Assembly (NCBI GenBank): GCA_959347315.1
Contig: OY365815.1
Coordinates: 16,556,954 to 16,620,953, forward strand
Direction: 5' to 3'
DNA from: Bimastos eiseni
Taxonomy: Eukaryota > Annelida > Clitellata > Crassiclitellata > Lumbricidae
DNA length: 64,000 nucleotides
Below are positions 44,501 through 57,466 of the stretch, piece by piece. Position 1 is the first letter of the stretch, and each line of letters begins with the position of its first letter. The notes beneath the pieces were generated by a model. That model was not told the origin of the DNA, made no database searches, and worked only from the letters and a program-made list of their open reading frames with translations. The translations under genes were made by a program, and so were the position numbers.

Positions 44501-47500
44501 CATTCGTCACAATCATATATAATCTTTCTCATCACCGCAACCAGAATCACCTTTAAATCATGTGTGTCGCATTTTAAGAATCACTCTTATAGTCATCATC
44601 ATCGTCGTCGTCGTTGTTGTCATCATCGTCATCATCAACAGATCGTCATAGTCAGCAGCAGCAGTGCCTGTTCTTCTGCGTTTCATCTTCGTTCTCTGTT
44701 TGATTTTAAATATCGCCATTCAAGAAACCGCTGACACCGATTTACCTTTACGCAGGTTTTGCGTGGAATTGAAACATTTCGGACAGTATTAACATTTAAT
44801 TCTAAGTCACATTCCCCCTTACTCATTTCTTCGTCCTCCCTTTTGTCCTTCTTCACCTCCTATCTCCTGGCTGCACTCTTCTCTTTCGTTTCTCTTCCCT
44901 CCTCCTAATCAACATCATCGTAATCATTATAATAGCTATGCTGCAAGAATATTCTTAGATTAAGTGGTAGGTCTAGCGCTAAATAAATTGGTGTTGTAGC
45001 TCATCGATGACTACGCCACAGATGCTCAGGTCCAGGGTTTGGTGGACAAGTATCAATGGTACCTCATTCCTCTCAGCAATCCAGATGGATACGAATGGAC
45101 GTGGTCCGACGTACGTAATTAAATCAAAGCATATCTGTTCTGTCCATTTTCAGTTCGATATGCGCTAAGACAATTATTATGCCTGCTTCATTCTATATAA
45201 TTTACGATTAAGACATATTATAGGAAAACGATAAACCATAATATTATTTACCCAACAATTGAAGTAAATATCAAGGAAAAAACTTAATATGACGAGGTAA
45301 CGTACCGTTGTAACTATATTGCCACTCCTCTGCCACTTTCAATCACTGGTCAATTACATGACACAAAGTACTGTAACACACTGACCCTATCTTTTGCACA
45401 CCTAACATAATGCAACACACTGCGACATAGCAGACGACTGTTAGGACACCACACTATGACTTGTTTACCTTAGAGTCTTGAGGAACATTCGTGTGTAATG
45501 TAAATGTTGTAAAACTGTAGGATAGACTTTGGAGAAAGAATCGAAGCCCGAACGATGGATCAGCTTGCGTTGGAACGGATCTCAACAGAAACTTTGATCA
45601 AGAGTGGGGCAGTGAGTGGTCATTCTTTTCAACGGTCGAGTTTATTTAATGAATAGTATTTCCACCGCACTGCTGGTCTTCATACACTGGGTCCAGTGCT
45701 GGTCCATCACATGCAGACGCGCGCCCGTCGCTGATTGCAAACTACCATTATTTATAACTTGTGGAGATTTTGGGAACGCCTGTCATCGTCATCATCATGA
45801 TCTATGGGTTGAAGGCCCGTAGGTGTCCACTGCACATCTGACCATTGTTCTCCATGCTCCGCTGTCCTCGGTTAGCTGTAATAAGGTGTGTATATCGGTC
45901 CCACAACAGTCTTCTATGTCATCCAGCCTTTCTGTGCAAGGTTTCCCCCTCGTTCCGTTCCCTCCACAATTTCTGTCATGGTAAACTACAGTAAAGGGGC
46001 ATTGTGAAGTTTCACTGTATTGCTTTGTAGCGTCAATACTTTAAGCATGGCAGATACAAGTTTTATATCTACCTACTCCTACCACACGCTCCCCGTACTA
46101 TCACTGCTATTTCCCCAACTATCTCTTCCACTGCTGCTTTTACTACTGCAAAGTATGCAAATAACCCTCATGGATCTTTCTTCGGCAGATGCCGGGACAA
46201 GCACTTCTCCATGCAGTGAGACATACGGAGGGTCCGGTCCAGCGTCGGAGGTGGAGGTGCAAGCAGCACAGGCGGCTCTCACCTCCGTCGGTTCGAACCT
46301 CGTTACATCCATCCATCTTCACACGTACGCTCAGTACTGGCTCATTCCCTGGGGATCAGTCAATGCCCTTGAGAACTGCAACTTGGCAGATGACCATGAA
46401 GAAATGGTAAGCTGCAAACCACTGTCATATGAGTGTCGTAAGAACTCCGTATGCGTGGGTTGAGTCAGGTCGAAGCCAAATGGATCAAAGAGAAAGTAGG
46501 TTGGTTCGTATGCATATTTTATCGAACCGCGTAAAAACGTGAAATCTCAGAACAATCACAGCGGACAATTATTACAAACAGACGTCTTCGGAGCTATGAG
46601 AAAGTAAGGAGAAAGTTTCTAGGCCTACCTTTAGATTAAATTATTAACAACTTATATTCCGAGATAGGGCGGTTTCATAATCTATCGCTATGACGGGGAA
46701 ATCCAATGATGTACTGGCATACTGAGCTGACCAGGTTCTGCTGGGTTCTAGGATTTCACGGGATTCACAGGTTTCAAGGATTAACTAGTGATCAAATGGG
46801 GCAGACGAGGCGGTACTATTCTATCAATCCGACCAAACAGATTGACAGTTTGGTCATCCATTTGACCTACGATCTCAGTTAATTTCCTGTCCATATCAGA
46901 TCGTCGTTCGGACATGCTATCTAATATCTTATTTTGCCGGAACTGCTATCTATAATTACAGTTTCTGTTGGTTGTGACTACGTGTAGATGGTCGCGGCCA
47001 ATGCTGCTGCAGACGCTACCGAGAACACTCATGGAACTACATGGGATAGAGGAAACTGGTGCCAAGTGCTTTGTAAGTGTACCCTTGTGTCAGATTAAAC
47101 AGTTCAGTCATTTAAAGATAGAAAACTGTAAGATTGCAGTGCTAGAGCATATCTCCAATATATAATTTAGTTTTGTATATTTTCTTGCCATAATCAAATT
47201 AAAATTAGCATCCTCTGTTTTCGTTTTGCTAACTGTTGCAGCGTATTCGTTTTATAGAAATGACATTTAACGTCATAATAATTATGCTAGCGCAGCTAGC
47301 GCTTATGAGTAGATTTCTTGAAGAGGCGCTATGCCAAGTTTCACTGATTGATAATGTATTAATGTCAGATGTAGTTCACTCTAACATCGTATACTTTGTC
47401 AGTTACTTCTGCACATGAAATATCCTTTCCACAGTTCTGCTCATGTCGTATGATCTCAAATAGTCTAACGCTATGCAATGGGATACATCAAGATTATGGT

Positions 47501-47713
47501 GCAGTAGGCTCTATGTTATAAAATGCTTGTTCGTGTTTAGATCCTGCTTCGGGCAATGCTCAGGACTTCTCGAAGGGAACAGCGGGAGTGAAGTACACGT
47601 TCACTCCGGAACTTAGAGGTAACAGCTTCGTAGTTGCAGCTGACCAGATCCAACCGTCATTCGAAGAGGTTTGGAACGGTGTCACCGCCGCCATTACTAC
47701 CATCGATCCATAG
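41502..47713 (+). CDS. zinc carboxypeptidase (M14A, CPA/CPB type) gene 2
   Basis: Tandem paralogue of gene 1, 423 aa. Exons: 41502-41584, 42004-42079, 42608-42735, 43318-43408, 43739-43852, 44388-44489, 45000-45110, 45521-45611, 46189-46406, 46988-47072, 47541-47713. Eight of eleven exons have exactly the same length as in gene 1 and all phases agree. Signal peptide [21 protein letters not shown]; propeptide ~25-110; catalytic domain from [10 protein letters not shown]. Zinc ligands H182 and E185 (IHAREW) plus the His of LHTYAQ; RLWRKN and DLNRNF present; Y367 (YPAS); catalytic E390 (PELRG). The position equivalent to CPA 255 is Gln374, unlike Met in gene 1, so substrate preference probably differs. 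Propeptide exon 2 and 3 sequences diverge most. AATAAA at 47895. Confidence 0.92.
42100..42240. repeat. CTT-rich microsatellite in carboxypeptidase 2 intron 2
   Basis: Pyrimidine-rich (CTT)n and TTC runs just after exon 2. The Phe/Leu-rich frames are artefacts. Confidence 0.9.
43475..43720. repeat. GAT/GAC trinucleotide expansion in intron 4 of carboxypeptidase 2
   Basis: GATGATGAC-type units fill most of the 330-bp intron 4, in the opposite strand orientation to the TCA/TCG repeat in the same intron of gene 1. Confidence 0.9.
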
Positions 47714-49734
47714 GACGGTCAGGTGATGACACTACCACGTGATCAACACTTCCGGATCAGCTGTAAAATTGTGGCTGATATCGAAAACAAGCAATGATAA
47801 AATAGCTCTACATATGAAGACTAACATCAAATATGACTTCGAATAATATTTATAAAAATAATATTATTACTATTTTAAATGCATGTGAAACTTAAATAAA
47901 TCACGTTGCATATCTGTCATATTGACGTAATAAATTATTAATGAATGTCAAAAGTTACAAGACATAAAGCTGCATCCTGCGTTGTAGGCCTATATATCAA
48001 AATGAAGAACTGCAAAACACAAGTAAAGAGTGGCAATTTATTATTAGTTTCAGTGCAAAGCAGCGATACCTCACTAGGTCACTAGAGCATTATTAAATTC
48101 TGCAGCTAGAAACAAACACAGAGCAGTAAATCTGAGAAGCAGGATGTAGCTCTCACTCTACGTCAGTACAGTCCAGGTAAAGTAGTAAGCTATTAATTTA
48201 TATAGCGTCTGAAGGTTTTCCAGAAAACTGTTAAACACAGCGCGGGAAAGGGAGCGAATTCACATAAGTAGTGGTTATGTAGATGTTTGAGGCATGCAAC
48301 GCTCTGATTCTGCGCTGGCATGGCTAGTTGCCTAGGAAATCTCATCCTAGTAAACCTTCTTACCACGTGATGTAATACAAACTGTGATTGAACCTGAGGG
48401 CTGTTAGCTTGAGCAGCAGAGGCAGTGGCATCTGTGTTATTTGTATATAAAAGCCGATGTATGACAGTAACAGTGACTGCTTACACGAACTCTGTAGTCA
48501 AAAAAAGACGCTCACCAAAGTGCAGCGTCTGCTGGTTCAGTCGGTATGGCCTGTCGGTGAAACTTCATGATGTTAAATTCACAGACAGTTTCGGTCTAAG
48601 TTGGTACTAATTTTGGTCTTAGTCAGTCCCAGCTTCAGCAGCAGAAGCCACTATCGACTCTCCAGCTACCTGAGAATTTCTCTGAGATAATGTTTCTATT
48701 ATTAATCACATTTAACATCGTTTAGGGCATAGGGCCCTACTGTGCACAAACAGCTGCACGGCGTTCTATGAACCACGAAATACAATGATTTCAATTACTT
48801 ACAGAACAGTCCTCTTGTCAGAGCCGTGATACTGAAAACATAAATATTCAGGCAATAAAAATATATTTTCTTAAAGGTGCCTTGGATAGCGAGTTGCATG
48901 TATCTATTTCCGATGAAGCAAGTGGCTTCGAAACTTGGAAGCAGAGTATAAAACCATTAATCTGCTACTAGATTGCCTACACAACATTGGGTATAAGTGA
49001 CTAGACAAGCACTCCTTCTTAACAGTATCTCTTCATGAAAATTGATTAACACCGACTAGCTTAGCCTGCTATTAACTCGAATTTTTAAACCCTGTATCAC
49101 ATCGGCCTAAAGAAATTATTTAAAATTAATCTATCAACAAATAAAACGAGTTATAACTGCTAGGTTTTATTTATAAACATATTTAAATATATATTTATAT
49201 ATTTTAAGGAACATATATGTATAAATATAAGATATATTTATAAACACGATGAGATGTATTTTAGTAACGTTGGAGGATATGCAATGTTGGTGTTCAGTGA
49301 AAACTGTTCATTCGACCAGTTCAACTGCTGCATACGAACATCGATGATTCTCAGAGGATTTAAGAGCCCTCGTTTTTTTCCGCACAGAACGTAAATCACA
49401 AAACAAACGATATTCGGAGGTCGCACGGCGAACGTAATGGCTATTTTATTATTCACTTTCCACCGCATATACAGGGTGGGTCGTAATAAAAAGTAAAATC
49501 ACTGCTACGATAAACTCTCGCGTGGCATCTAAGAAATTTACGTGAGACTAACAAGATGTCAGTGAAGCGCATGAATACCCGTCTTGCCCTCCACCGTGAA
49601 CTTCATCTCGAACCGTAAGAAACGCTCGATAGGTTGATTTGCTGAGCGGATTCATTTTGCGTCGCGGAAGGAGAAAACTTCAAGGATGTCTAGAGAGTCA
49701 ATAATAATCGACGTTGAATTGCTGGTAGGAGCGG

Positions 49735-49840
49735 TCGATCATAGGCTACTGTAGTCGCTTGCGTTCCTCGGTAGGAACCGCTATTCAAGCGCTATATAAA
49801 TCGCATGGAGACTCATGTTACGTTACGTTACGTCACGTAA
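49735..49840 (+). mobile_element. LINE/SINE 3' tail fragment
   Basis: AAGCGCTATATAAATCGCAT followed by a TTACGTTACGTTACG terminus, the same end signature as the LINE tails elsewhere in the window. Confidence 0.5.
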
Positions 49841-52800
49841 TACTAAATAGCGTGGCGAAATAATGCGAGGCAATATTGCGAATTCATTGCTGGCCTGGGT
49901 TGTAAGTTTATTAGCAAAGCAAACAGTGTATAATGGTTGAATTATTGAATACTGACCAGAAAGAAATTTGTAGAAAATCATCATTACGGACAAGTAGGTT
50001 CGGAGTACATGATTGTGTATTTTCGAAGCTTTCATAAAGTTTGTAGCTGAATAATTAATTCCACTAGGCCTACGTCATTGACATACGTAGGGGTAGAGTC
50101 TAAAGAAGCATTAATATACATGTCATATGTATCGAACATTCCGGAAATGATGCGTGGTTCATTGAAGAGAGTTCCGATCTTTCTAAGCGCCATCTGTTGG
50201 CTCAATTGTGCAATATATATCATTTATGATCCTAGCAACACACTTCGAGTCCAAGTGCAGATGAAAGGAAGCCAAGTTTAGCTTAGCTGACGCAAAGTAA
50301 CCAGAACATTCATTGCTATTTGGTTCTAATATTACACAATCACTTCTGGGCACATTCATACAGTAACACTTTTCGTGAAGCAAATTAAAATAAAGAAAGG
50401 TGGAACATACGAGACTCAAATGACGCTCTTTGGTTCTTGAGTCAGTTGCTGTTTAACGACGATGTGTCATAACAGAGATGATGAACGTCGCCAACCTCCT
50501 TTATTCTGGCTTGGAACTGGCACTGTCAGAGTACGAACAGGCTCTTTTGGGTCGTGGACAAGAGATCAGCGCATAGACTTGGCCGTTCGCTACACTGATA
50601 TAGCGACAAATAGACTTTCCGTATTATACAGCTTAATGGCAATACACAAGTAGTGCAGGATCATTGAACGGAGTTACACAACAGGCGTGAACTTACAAAC
50701 AATGGATTACAGACCAAGATGGCTACCGAATAGATTATCTTTCCGCACAGCAAGGAGGACACTCTTGTGGATTAAAAGAGTTCGTTGTTGTGACGAATTA
50801 ATTCATTGCATTCAAAGAAAAAACGTTTAGGTCCAATTAAGCGTCCGACAATTATCTGGTTTGCTGTTCATGCGGTTAAGACCAGGTTCAAAACAGGCGC
50901 GAGCAAGACTTCTCCATTGTCTGGTGTGAATTAACAATACCTGCGGCATTACACCGGTCTCGCACAGACTACGGAACAACACCGACACACTTCGCGACTG
51001 GTCAAAAGCGGGTAAGTTGTTTATCGTTGTATAGGCCAAAAGAAACGCAGAAGAAAAGAGAACACTAATATGTGAATTACTTCGCGAGCTGTGTTACATT
51101 AGGGCAGGCTATAGAAATTCTCGATTATCATTGCTATTAATTGGAACTGACTGTTACGACGTTGAGTAAGGCATTGGATTTGAATTTAACAGAAAATCTC
51201 GTCCAACGCCTGCGCATTTCTGCCAACGGTATTTATTTATAGGACCCGATATATATATATATAATATATATAAGCCCAGATAAAGATATTTATTTTACAT
51301 AAATGACATGTGGGTTTTGAATGATGCGTCATTTGATCTCTTCATTCTATTGGATTTCAACATTCAATCAATCAATCAGCATCGGTCAAATACATATAAA
51401 GAAGATTGTTTACAAAAAGTTAATTTACTTTGAATAACTCTTGCTGATGCCTAAAATATGTAGACCTACACCCTCTTTTTCCTGACCATTACCCATCTTA
51501 CCCTACCCAAGCCTAAGTTTTTGTTTCTCTAAACTTAATCTAGCCTATCTCATTTCCTGAATTTATTTAATCCTACCTTTAATCCCATTAATTGCTTATT
51601 TTATCTAACACCGACTCATCCTAAATAAGCTTAACGAGCATTACATTATATTTCGAATGTGACCGGAATGTAACCATTATTAACTTAACCTTAGCTTACA
51701 TAAATCTAATCACATTGTGTTATACAATCATGTACTATAGGTTAGATGGGTTCAATTTTTTACTTCGGCTGTAAGTCACTAACTAGGAAGCCAGGATTAC
51801 TAAGCACCTAGGACATAACGAGCTACATCGCCTATAGAGCTGTCCTTTTATAGCCCAAATAAATTAACGCTGAACATTTGCAAGTAGCCATCTCCAATCT
51901 GTGAGCTGTCGTTTGACCTCCTTGCCATTATATGTCCTGGTCAAGAAAAGGAGCACACGACCACCCTCTTGTAAAGGATCACAGAAATGCTAGGATATAT
52001 ATATAGACCTACGGAGACCATTCAATTTCTAGACTGGGATGATGATTACTGAATGGTGTGTTTGCAATTGCTGATATCCTATAGGGACAGATTTTCCATC
52101 TGACTTCGCCTGACTAAGTTCATTCGTTGTCAATCGACGACACTCGTCGTCTTCAACTGCATGGCTAATAATATTCAGTTTCAATTATCCAAACTAAGAG
52201 TTTTTTGGGTCGTTAGGATTCCGAAAGACCTGCGACATTCATGCTCTTCCAGCTCTATTCTTCACTAATCGCCTATTAACATTTCTAAGCAGCCGGAAAC
52301 ATTACTTTTTAATGTCCCTAACCTGACTCCACATCTTTCTCGTTGCCTCAATTCAAGATCGATTCATGGGGAGTCAGGTCTGCCTGTCGATCAAAAACGT
52401 TATGGATCTTGACTCCTTCTCTAACCTCGATCATCTCAGCAATTTTATTTTTGATTGGATGTCTGCAAGCAAACTGAAGAATTCGTGAAATTGCATTTAT
52501 GATTTCATCTGTTCCTCCACGGTCTACCATTATTCGTTGAATAATTTGTAATTTCAATTAATTTCTATTGAGTTCGATCTTTGTCTATCATTCATTATTG
52601 CCACATCTGATCGCTTTGAAACTTATCATTTAATTTATTCTAACATTTATTTATTTATTATCTGCGCGTTTAATTAGTAGAGCTGGGATTCCTTACCTGC
52701 CAGTGCAGAGCTATTGCTTGTGTATATTCCGCCTTTGATCTGTGGCGCTTAGAAGCCGATCTCTTTGATGCGACCGCATTGTGCTGACAAGCACAGGGCA

Positions 52801-52930
52801 TCACTGGAGAGTCTTGTGAAGTGCCGTTGCATCAGTAGACCTACTCAATCGCGCTACATCAATTTACAGTTTCCTATTATTGCATTACCTATTCTCTCTC
52901 TCTCTCTCTCTCCGTTTTCCTCTTTCCATC

Positions 52931-52933
<3 letters not shown>

Positions 52934-53020
<87 letters not shown>
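52934..53020. repeat. (TA)n microsatellite, about 43 copies
   Basis: Uninterrupted TA dinucleotides preceded by a short CT run (52892-52912). Confidence 0.97.
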
Positions 53021-53021
<1 letters not shown>

Positions 53022-54289
53022 CTCTTACTCTTTCTCGTTCTACCTACCACTATGTTGGAGCGGAATGACCTTTCGGAACCTAATGTGATTTTTTCGAAAA
53101 TAATAATATTATCATCATTGTTATTATTATTATTTCAGTTTCATAGAGAATGAGGGATCATTTCTACCTCACCTCAGACACACACAAAATAGTAATAATA
53201 ATAACAACAGTTCTGATATCATAATTGCATAATTATGCGTTGTAGACTATTACCATGTAACGTGCTGGCTTAGTGTACCGTGCCCATCGACAACCATGGA
53301 CAGCGTCAGGCAGTAGGCGGGTGGGCAAGTAGAGTGATAGACGGACGGACGACGGGGCTGGACATGCAGGGCGTCCCTATAATTAATCGATTCCCCAGGG
53401 CGTCAGTCATCGGTTACGGGTCAATCCTTATTTGATTCGTACACAAGCCAGTGACGCTCAGATTTACACAGCGGCGTCGTTCCTTTCTCTATCTCCCTCT
53501 GTCTCTCGCCTTTGCTCCTCACACATTCGACGACAGAGGAGACGGACCTGCTTGATTCTGGCAGCGGCTCCAATCTGTCCGTTTCACTGGACCCGATCGA
53601 TGGTGAAGGGTCCGACAAGAAATTGACCATCGGCTGGTCATCGAATTGCTGTCCATCTATTATTCATAATTCGGTGAAACCGGCAACGACACGTTTATTG
53701 CGCCTCCCGAGCGAAGCACAACACAGTCGAGTTTTTCTGTGGGAGCCCCGTCCGAGGCTGCGTCAGATTTTGTATCTGCGTGGTGGTTGCTTTCTTCGCA
53801 AATAGAAAATCTAATCGGCGTAAAAGACCGACCCGATCCTCGTCGGTCGGTCTAGATTTTAGGATCGAGGGAAAATATTTTGGCAGCGTGAGAAAGCTAA
53901 TTGATCGTCCAATATTTTGACGAAGTCGCGGTTTGGGTCTGGTGTAAAAGGAGCACTAGGTCACTCACAGTTAAAAATTGTACTTTGTATTAGCCATTCT
54001 GAAAGTTACACTCCGGTTTAAAACGTTTTTACTCTCATCTAAAACTTGCCATCCAGTCGTGAACCTTTGCGATGTGTACACAGCAGCTGCTGGAAGCTGA
54101 CCCTAATGCTACATTTGATCAGTGGTGCTCCACTCTCTTCTGACAGTTAAAAGTTGAATTCCGGTTTAGGACGTTTAAAGTCAAACTTCAAAGTCAAACT
54201 TCAGTTCCACACTCGTCTTATCCAATGTGCGAGTTGCGGAGGAAAATTTAGACATGCGCTATAATAATGGCCCAATTGAAGTCTTCAGA

Positions 54290-55275
54290 AGAGATCAGAT
54301 TATAATAAATTATGTAAGATAATACCAGATTAGATTGCATTATAAAAGTAAGTAAGTAAGTATGTAGTTATTGAACCGCTTGCAAACGCACTCTGGGCAC
54401 ATCATAATATGAACGTTCAAAAAAGTTCACTCTCAAAATAAACATATCAAACAATTGCGTAGCAATTAGACATCGTCAAAGTAGTTAGAGGATGTTTAAT
54501 GGCTTTGTAATTAATTTGTATTAATTAAATTGATAACATCTGATTAGATAACAATAGATTTGATTACATTTGATAAGATTGCATCAGATTACATTGGACT
54601 AGATTACATTACATTATACGTAATTAGACTAGATTGCGTTAGTATTTATTAAATTACAATATGCTAGATGATGTTAGCTTAGATCATATCGAATTACATT
54701 TGTTTACAGTAGATTAATCAGATTACATTGCATAAGATTAGACAGCTTTCTGATTATATAAAATTGATTAACATTAGACCGGATTACATCATGATGGATT
54801 CCACGATACATTCGATTACATCAGAATATTCCACATAAGATTTTTTTATAAAAATACTTCAGATTTGGTTACATTTATCTTAAGAGGGTCTCTTTTGGCT
54901 GCGCTGAGGTTGGAATCGCTTCTGAGTTGATCTTTTGAAGAGGCGATATAATAATTAAAAAGTGAATGAATGAATGAGATTATTTTGGATTACGTTAGAT
55001 TTTATTGCAAAAGAACACATGAGACTAGATTGCAATGGATTAGTTTACATTTAATTGAATCACACAGGATGACGTAACATTGTATTACATAAGTCTGCAT
55101 TAGATGACGTCAGATAACATTACGTTATACTTAATTAGACCACCTCACATTATTTTGAACTGCATAGTTTATTAGATTATATGTTTTCATATAAGATTAT
55201 ATTATATCATGTTATGTAAGATTTAATTAGATTACATTCACCAGATTGCATCACATTAGATTAAATTACATTAGG
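54290..55275. repeat. degenerate AGATTACATT satellite, about 1 kb
   Basis: GATTACAT, GATTAGAT and GATTGCAT variants recur dozens of times on the + strand at irregular 5-bp multiples. It is interrupted at about 54870-54985 by a LINE-tail fragment ending in GAATGAATGAATG. Confidence 0.75.
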
Positions 55276-57226
55276 TTGGATCTGGACACATTTCTTTTGT
55301 GCACTGTTTTGAAAATAAACGAACTCTCTGATTCACTGAAACGATGTCATGCATGCTTCCTTCCAATAAGAAATCGAAGCATCCTCATGCATAAATTTTG
55401 CACTTACATTTATCAATAGACTTACTTCAATAGGCCTAATGTCCAGATGCTCAAACCTATTTTGTAACTATTCCAGACGCTTCACCTTAAAGTCCATTTG
55501 GGTCAGTAGTTATACCGTAACCGTTCTTACTAGATGCTAAGATTGAGCATTTTGGTATCAATTTTAACACGAAAATGTAGCTTTTGCTAGCAACTTTTTA
55601 TCAACTTGATAGCCGCTCGATTAGCGCTTTGCAGAGGTATTTAGAAGGCTTGATCATTAATTACACGGGGCTAATAGTGACGTTTTGGAGTTAAATACCG
55701 ATGCTTAAGTCAGCATTAGCGCTGGAGTTCATAAGCGTAAGCTTAATCATTAACATGATAGGCCTATGAGTTAGGATGACATTAGCATTAAACTCAACAT
55801 TTATTACTATGGAGCTAATGGCGGCATCGGATTAATTTTACTAATTTTAGCAATGTCATGAGTAAAAGCAGACCAATTTCTCATAGAGACAACAAGACAA
55901 CATCAGAACAGTTAATTGACAACCATGATGATTCCCAACGAATTTCGTGAGAGTCGACAACAGGCAACTATATGTTATTCCGATCAGGCTCTGAAATTTT
56001 AAATGGAAACAAGTATGACTTTGTCTGGACTCAGCTTTTCATGTTCTAGTACTTATCGGAATTTTCCATGTAGCCCGGATCATCGGATATCCTGTATACA
56101 GGAGGCAGTAACAGACAAAGACAATCTTTCTAAATACATTTTTAAATCGCCAAATACGTGGTCGTCAATGTGCCCATCAAAGTAGCTCGAAAAATATACA
56201 TTTTCGTGTTGAAATTGATACCGTATTATAATGTGGCTATGTGTGCAATTCAGACACCGCCCAGAGGTCAATAAAATATGTCGGAGGTCACCGCTAGGCG
56301 TCATATTAACAGGATGCATCGGTCGATGAAAGTTATCAGAAGGAGTAGCATCGAACTGTAGTAGTGTAAGCTTCGTCTGGTGCGGGCGATCCAGTGCAGT
56401 GGTCGTAGTAAGGGGCGGTGTTGGAGTACGGAGGCATTGGTGCAAGGGGCATTAAACACAGCGATAAAAACGGAGTCAGATTTCACGCAATAATTATTGG
56501 CGGCGTCTCTATTGCGGATGCTCCAGTGTAGCGGCGAGTTTCTGGGATTCCTCTGAATCATTCTGGACTTCACTAAGGAACGGAATGAATGTAGTGGAAC
56601 CGTAAACGTGTATTGAAGGCATGAGTAACTTTCCAGTGGTGTCTTATCACGCAGACACTTGTGTGGATTGAAAATGCACAGACATACTCATTAACTTATT
56701 CTGTGTTATTTTCTAATGTAGTTTATGCACTCGAGGTGTGTAAATCTGAGGCTTGATACGAATGCGAGCAAAGAACAATTTCGATGATAGTTAAACGGAG
56801 TCTGCAAGCATGTCTCGAACCACCAATCGATGGACTACTGACTCAGGGCGCTACCGAATAGATCTCGTGCAGTACATTGAAGGTCTCGTCGCGATATAGA
56901 CTTGTCATTGTGTATTGCAGCTTGGCAGTACAAAAGCAGCTGAAAAGATTCAGTAACGCACTGTTTGAATAAAGATCTCAACGACCGTTTCTCTAATTTG
57001 GTAAGTAATCAATTATTAGAGCGTCTCATTTAATTGATGATGAGTGCAAATAGATAGTTATTGTCCTTTATAAAGCCTGACTCTGTAAACGACAATGAAC
57101 GTGTTTGCATAAATCGGAAAGTTTTTGCATGTAGTTGATATGGTACAAGCTCGAGGAATGACTTATTAGCAAATTGGAATAGGATGCCACGTTTGAAGCC
57201 GCACTTAAGGCAGGGAGTGACACGAG

Positions 57227-57466
57227 GCAGTTTCATTAAGGCTAGGTTGCTTTAGTGTTCACAAGCTTTCGCATAGTTTATCAATGTGAATACATATAAA
57301 TATATGTATAAATATATGTGTATATATGCATGCATGTATATGTATAAATATATGTATATATATGTATATATATATGTATATGTATATATATATGTATGTA
57401 TTCACATTGATAAAAAGTGCGAAAGCTTGTGAACACTAAAGCAGCTCTAACCTTACTGAAATTGCC
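57227..57466. repeat. 240-bp inverted repeat with 70-bp arms around a TATG/TA microsatellite
   Basis: The left arm (57227-57298) contains GCTTTAGTGTTCACAAGCTT; the right arm (57396-57466) carries its exact reverse complement and about 70 matching bases overall with a few mismatches. The centre is TATATGTATAAA-type DNA. Confidence 0.85.

Noticed and set aside
53512..53805. A 97-aa frame with an acidic LLDSGSGSNLSVSLDP segment as a possible exon
   Set aside because: No recognised domain, no convincing acceptor/donor pair, no neighbour exon, and the frame ends in unremarkable sequence.
56080..56445. A 121-aa minus-strand frame in the gene-poor region
   Set aside because: Composition looks random, no domain is visible, and no splice partner is seen.
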